Assembly (NCBI GenBank): GCA_002005505.1 | Contig: KV908492.1 | Span: 222,414 to 286,413, forward strand | Source of the DNA: Botryococcus braunii | Taxonomy: Eukaryota > Chlorophyta > Trebouxiophyceae | DNA length: 64,000 bases | Reading direction: 5' to 3' | Part shown: positions 62,589 to 64,000 of the stretch, in pieces | Layout of the letters: each line of letters starts with the position of its first letter | Numbering within the stretch: position 1 is the stretch's first letter | Notes under the pieces: generated by a model | Databases searched by the model: none | Seen by the model: only the letters and a program-made list of their open reading frames with translations | What the model was told of the DNA's origin: nothing | Made by a program: the position numbers and the translations under genes

Positions 62589-63064
62589 TGTCGTAGAATG
62601 CACAAGTTAGGGAGAATTTCCAAGTTGTGAGAGAGAGAGAGACAAGGCCGGATGGCCGACAAGTTGGACGCTCTTTCCAATTACAAGTAACCCCCACCTC
62701 ACGGAGCTTCCACTCCCTACTTGTGGTCTACTAAGCTTCCAAATTACCTGAGTGCGTGTCTTCCCGTGGCTTACGTCTCTATCCGTTCCTTCCCGTGGTT
62801 CGTGATCGTGTGTTCACGTTCCTCCAATGGTAGCGCACTAGTCCACCAAACCTCTACAATAGTATCTAGAAAATATCCTAGAATCCTACTATGAGAGTAA
62901 CGTCCATAACTATCCAATGGAATTCGACGGCTAGGAAGCCAAGGCTAGACGCTAGGCACGTGCGTACTCGCGTTGCTCGTACGACATGTGCGCCACATGT
63001 GCGCCTAGGCTAGGGGGTAAGGGAAATGTCCAGAAATGCCGGGAAATCCCTACATTCCATCACA
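62589..63064 (-). repeat. Gypsy-E 5' LTR
   Basis: 476 bp; no difference from 55667-56142 noticed. Followed by TSD CCCTG. Confidence 0.95.
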
Positions 63065-63267
63065 CCCTGTGTCACGGACCGATCGGCAAAGGTCCCAAAC
63101 CCCGACTGCCACGAACCTTACATAATGGGGCTCCACCTCTCGCCCAAGGTCTCTATAACTCTAAACCCAAGCCTTTAGGTGCCTAGACTATCCTAACACC
63201 TCTCTATCTTGTCCAATCTCTGCCCGCACAGCAGCACCACCGGTGCGCTACTGCACGTGTAACGCCG
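63065..63267 (-). other. Gypsy-D linker piece, right of Gypsy-E
   Basis: About 200 bp of RNase H-integrase linker with stop codons. No intact frame. Confidence 0.6.
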
Positions 63268-64000
63268 TTATGCGTCACGAGGTTCACCCGATCGTTGAAC
63301 CCCTGTTACATCCTGTGCCCGGGTAACGGCGCAAATGACTTCCCGAAGGGAGTGATTTGGAAGACAAGGGGGACCCTCCAAAACGTATGAACGAGTGGAA
63401 ACCACGACAGCGTTCACCAATGAGTTTGGAGGTGTATATCCCACCGGCGTGCGGCTCAGCGCATCGGCAACTACATTTGAGGCACCCGCCATATGTTCCC
63501 ATTTGAAATGGAACCGGGAGAGAAACTCTGCCCAACGTGTCTGGCGGCGGCTCAACTGTGCCACAGTGTCAAGGTAGGTAATAGCCTTGTGGTCAGTGAC
63601 CACGCGGAACTCCGGCCCACCTTCAAAATAACAGCGCCACACCGTTAAAGCGTGAACCACTGCTAACAGCTCTTGCTCCCTAGTAGGATAATTGATTTCT
63701 GCCGGTGTGAGGCGACGACTTTCAAAGGCAATGGGGCGGCCCTCTTGATATAAGACGGCCCCTAGACCTGCCAAGGAGGCATCCGTATGCACCTCAAACG
63801 GCTTAGTGGAATCCGGGAAAGCTAAGCACGGAGCTTGAGTCAAAGCCTGCTTAATAGCATCAAAGGCTTGCTGACACGAGCTCTTCCAGTCCCAAAGGAC
63901 ACCCTTGCGAGTCATGCCATGCAGGGGCATGGCCAGCCGTGCAAAGTCTTTAATGAACTTACGGAAGTATGTGGCCTATCCAAGAAAGGATCGCAACTCC
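63268..64000 (-). pseudogene. pol: Gypsy-D RT end and RNase H
   Basis: From the right edge: ELRSFLG, a TAG stop at 63976-63978 where Leu is usual, then ATYFRKFIKDFARLA (RT thumb/connection). RNase H follows with VHTDASLAGLGAVLYQ, TREQELLAVVHALTVWR and VVTDHKAITYL, and FKWEHMAGASNVVADALSR. The frame stops at 63268. RT catalytic motifs would lie outside the window. Confidence 0.9.

Larger units (their letters stand above)
55667..63064 (-). mobile_element. Gypsy-E, chromodomain Ty3/gypsy element (near complete)
   Basis: 476-bp LTRs (55667-56142, 62589-63064) that look identical by eye, TSD CCCTG (55662-55666, 63065-63069), PBS, gag, pol and chromodomain; 7398 bp. It sits in the Gypsy-D RNase H-integrase linker. 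Defects are small: a 1-nt shift in gag and a single TAA before the chromodomain. Its LTR also occurs solo at 19367-19841. Confidence 0.96.
53398..64000 (-). mobile_element. Gypsy-D, chromodomain Ty3/gypsy element (runs off the window)
   Basis: Inserted at the tip of the Copia-4 LTR. Minus-strand order from the right edge: RT end, RNase H (63268-64000), linker, [Gypsy-E], integrase, chromodomain, PPT, 3' LTR. Its 5' half and 5' LTR lie beyond 64000, so no TSD can be checked; TTTTA (53393-53397) would be the left half. Frameshifts and a stop codon mark it as inactive. Confidence 0.8.

Overview
The window is nuclear DNA of a eukaryote, most likely from the green lineage (a green alga or early-diverging land plant). 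This is inferred from chromodomain Ty3/gypsy elements, multi-lineage Ty1/copia elements, short GT-AG introns and moderate GC. The species cannot be named from the sequence. I find no host gene, rRNA, tRNA or CRISPR. Essentially all of it is LTR retrotransposons nested inside one another, resolved here by LTR pairs and 5-bp target-site duplications (TSDs).

Layout. 1-3818: LTR-X, a non-autonomous element (two ~1.35-kb LTRs around 394 bp), whose left LTR carries a Copia-1-family solo LTR. It sits in the RNase H-integrase linker of Gypsy-F (+), whose integrase and chromodomain occupy 3831-5528. 5529-7376: 3' end of Copia-5 (-). From 7377 to the right edge everything lies within or is joined to one old Copia-4 element (+). 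Its gag-protease is at 7377-8131; Copia-2 (-, 8132-33275) follows; its RNase H is at 33276-33847; its 3' LTR is at 33868-34565 and 53066-53397. Copia-2 contains Copia-1 (-, 10930-28889, TSD TTTAC). Copia-1 contains Gypsy-A (-, 16174-22836, TSD CTCTG) and Gypsy-B (+, 23222-27436, TSD CAGAC). Gypsy-A contains a solo Gypsy-E-family LTR (19367-19841, TSD CTTGG). The Copia-4 LTR contains Copia-3 (-, 34566-53060, TSD ATTGG), and Copia-3 contains Gypsy-C (-, 40195-51424). The tip of the same LTR carries Gypsy-D (-, 53398 to beyond the window), which contains Gypsy-E (-, 55667-63064, TSD CCCTG).

Most notable points. (1) Copia-1/-4, -2 and -3 LTRs contain two copies of a leader block. In Copia-2 and Copia-3 one copy carries two GT-AG introns and the other is the exactly spliced version. 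The donor at the end of the upstream copy and the acceptor at the end of the downstream copy predict a spliced leader identical to the downstream copy, suggesting that splicing followed by reverse transcription rebuilds the LTR each cycle. Copia-4 has three blocks, as expected if an unspliced leader was copied once. (2) Gypsy-C has one 1998-codon frame with gag, protease, a Dam-like adenine methyltransferase domain, RT, RNase H, a PHD finger and integrase, followed by two small extra ORFs. (3) Copia-2 and Copia-3 carry a Cys-containing leader ORF that starts right after the primer-binding site. (4) Gypsy-A/-B form a young family with a truncated integrase, mobilised despite shared defects.

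Intact frames likely to represent recently active elements are Copia-3 gag-pol (35705-40105) and Gypsy-C gag-pol (42998-48994); the rest are broken to different degrees, and the damage increases with nesting age.
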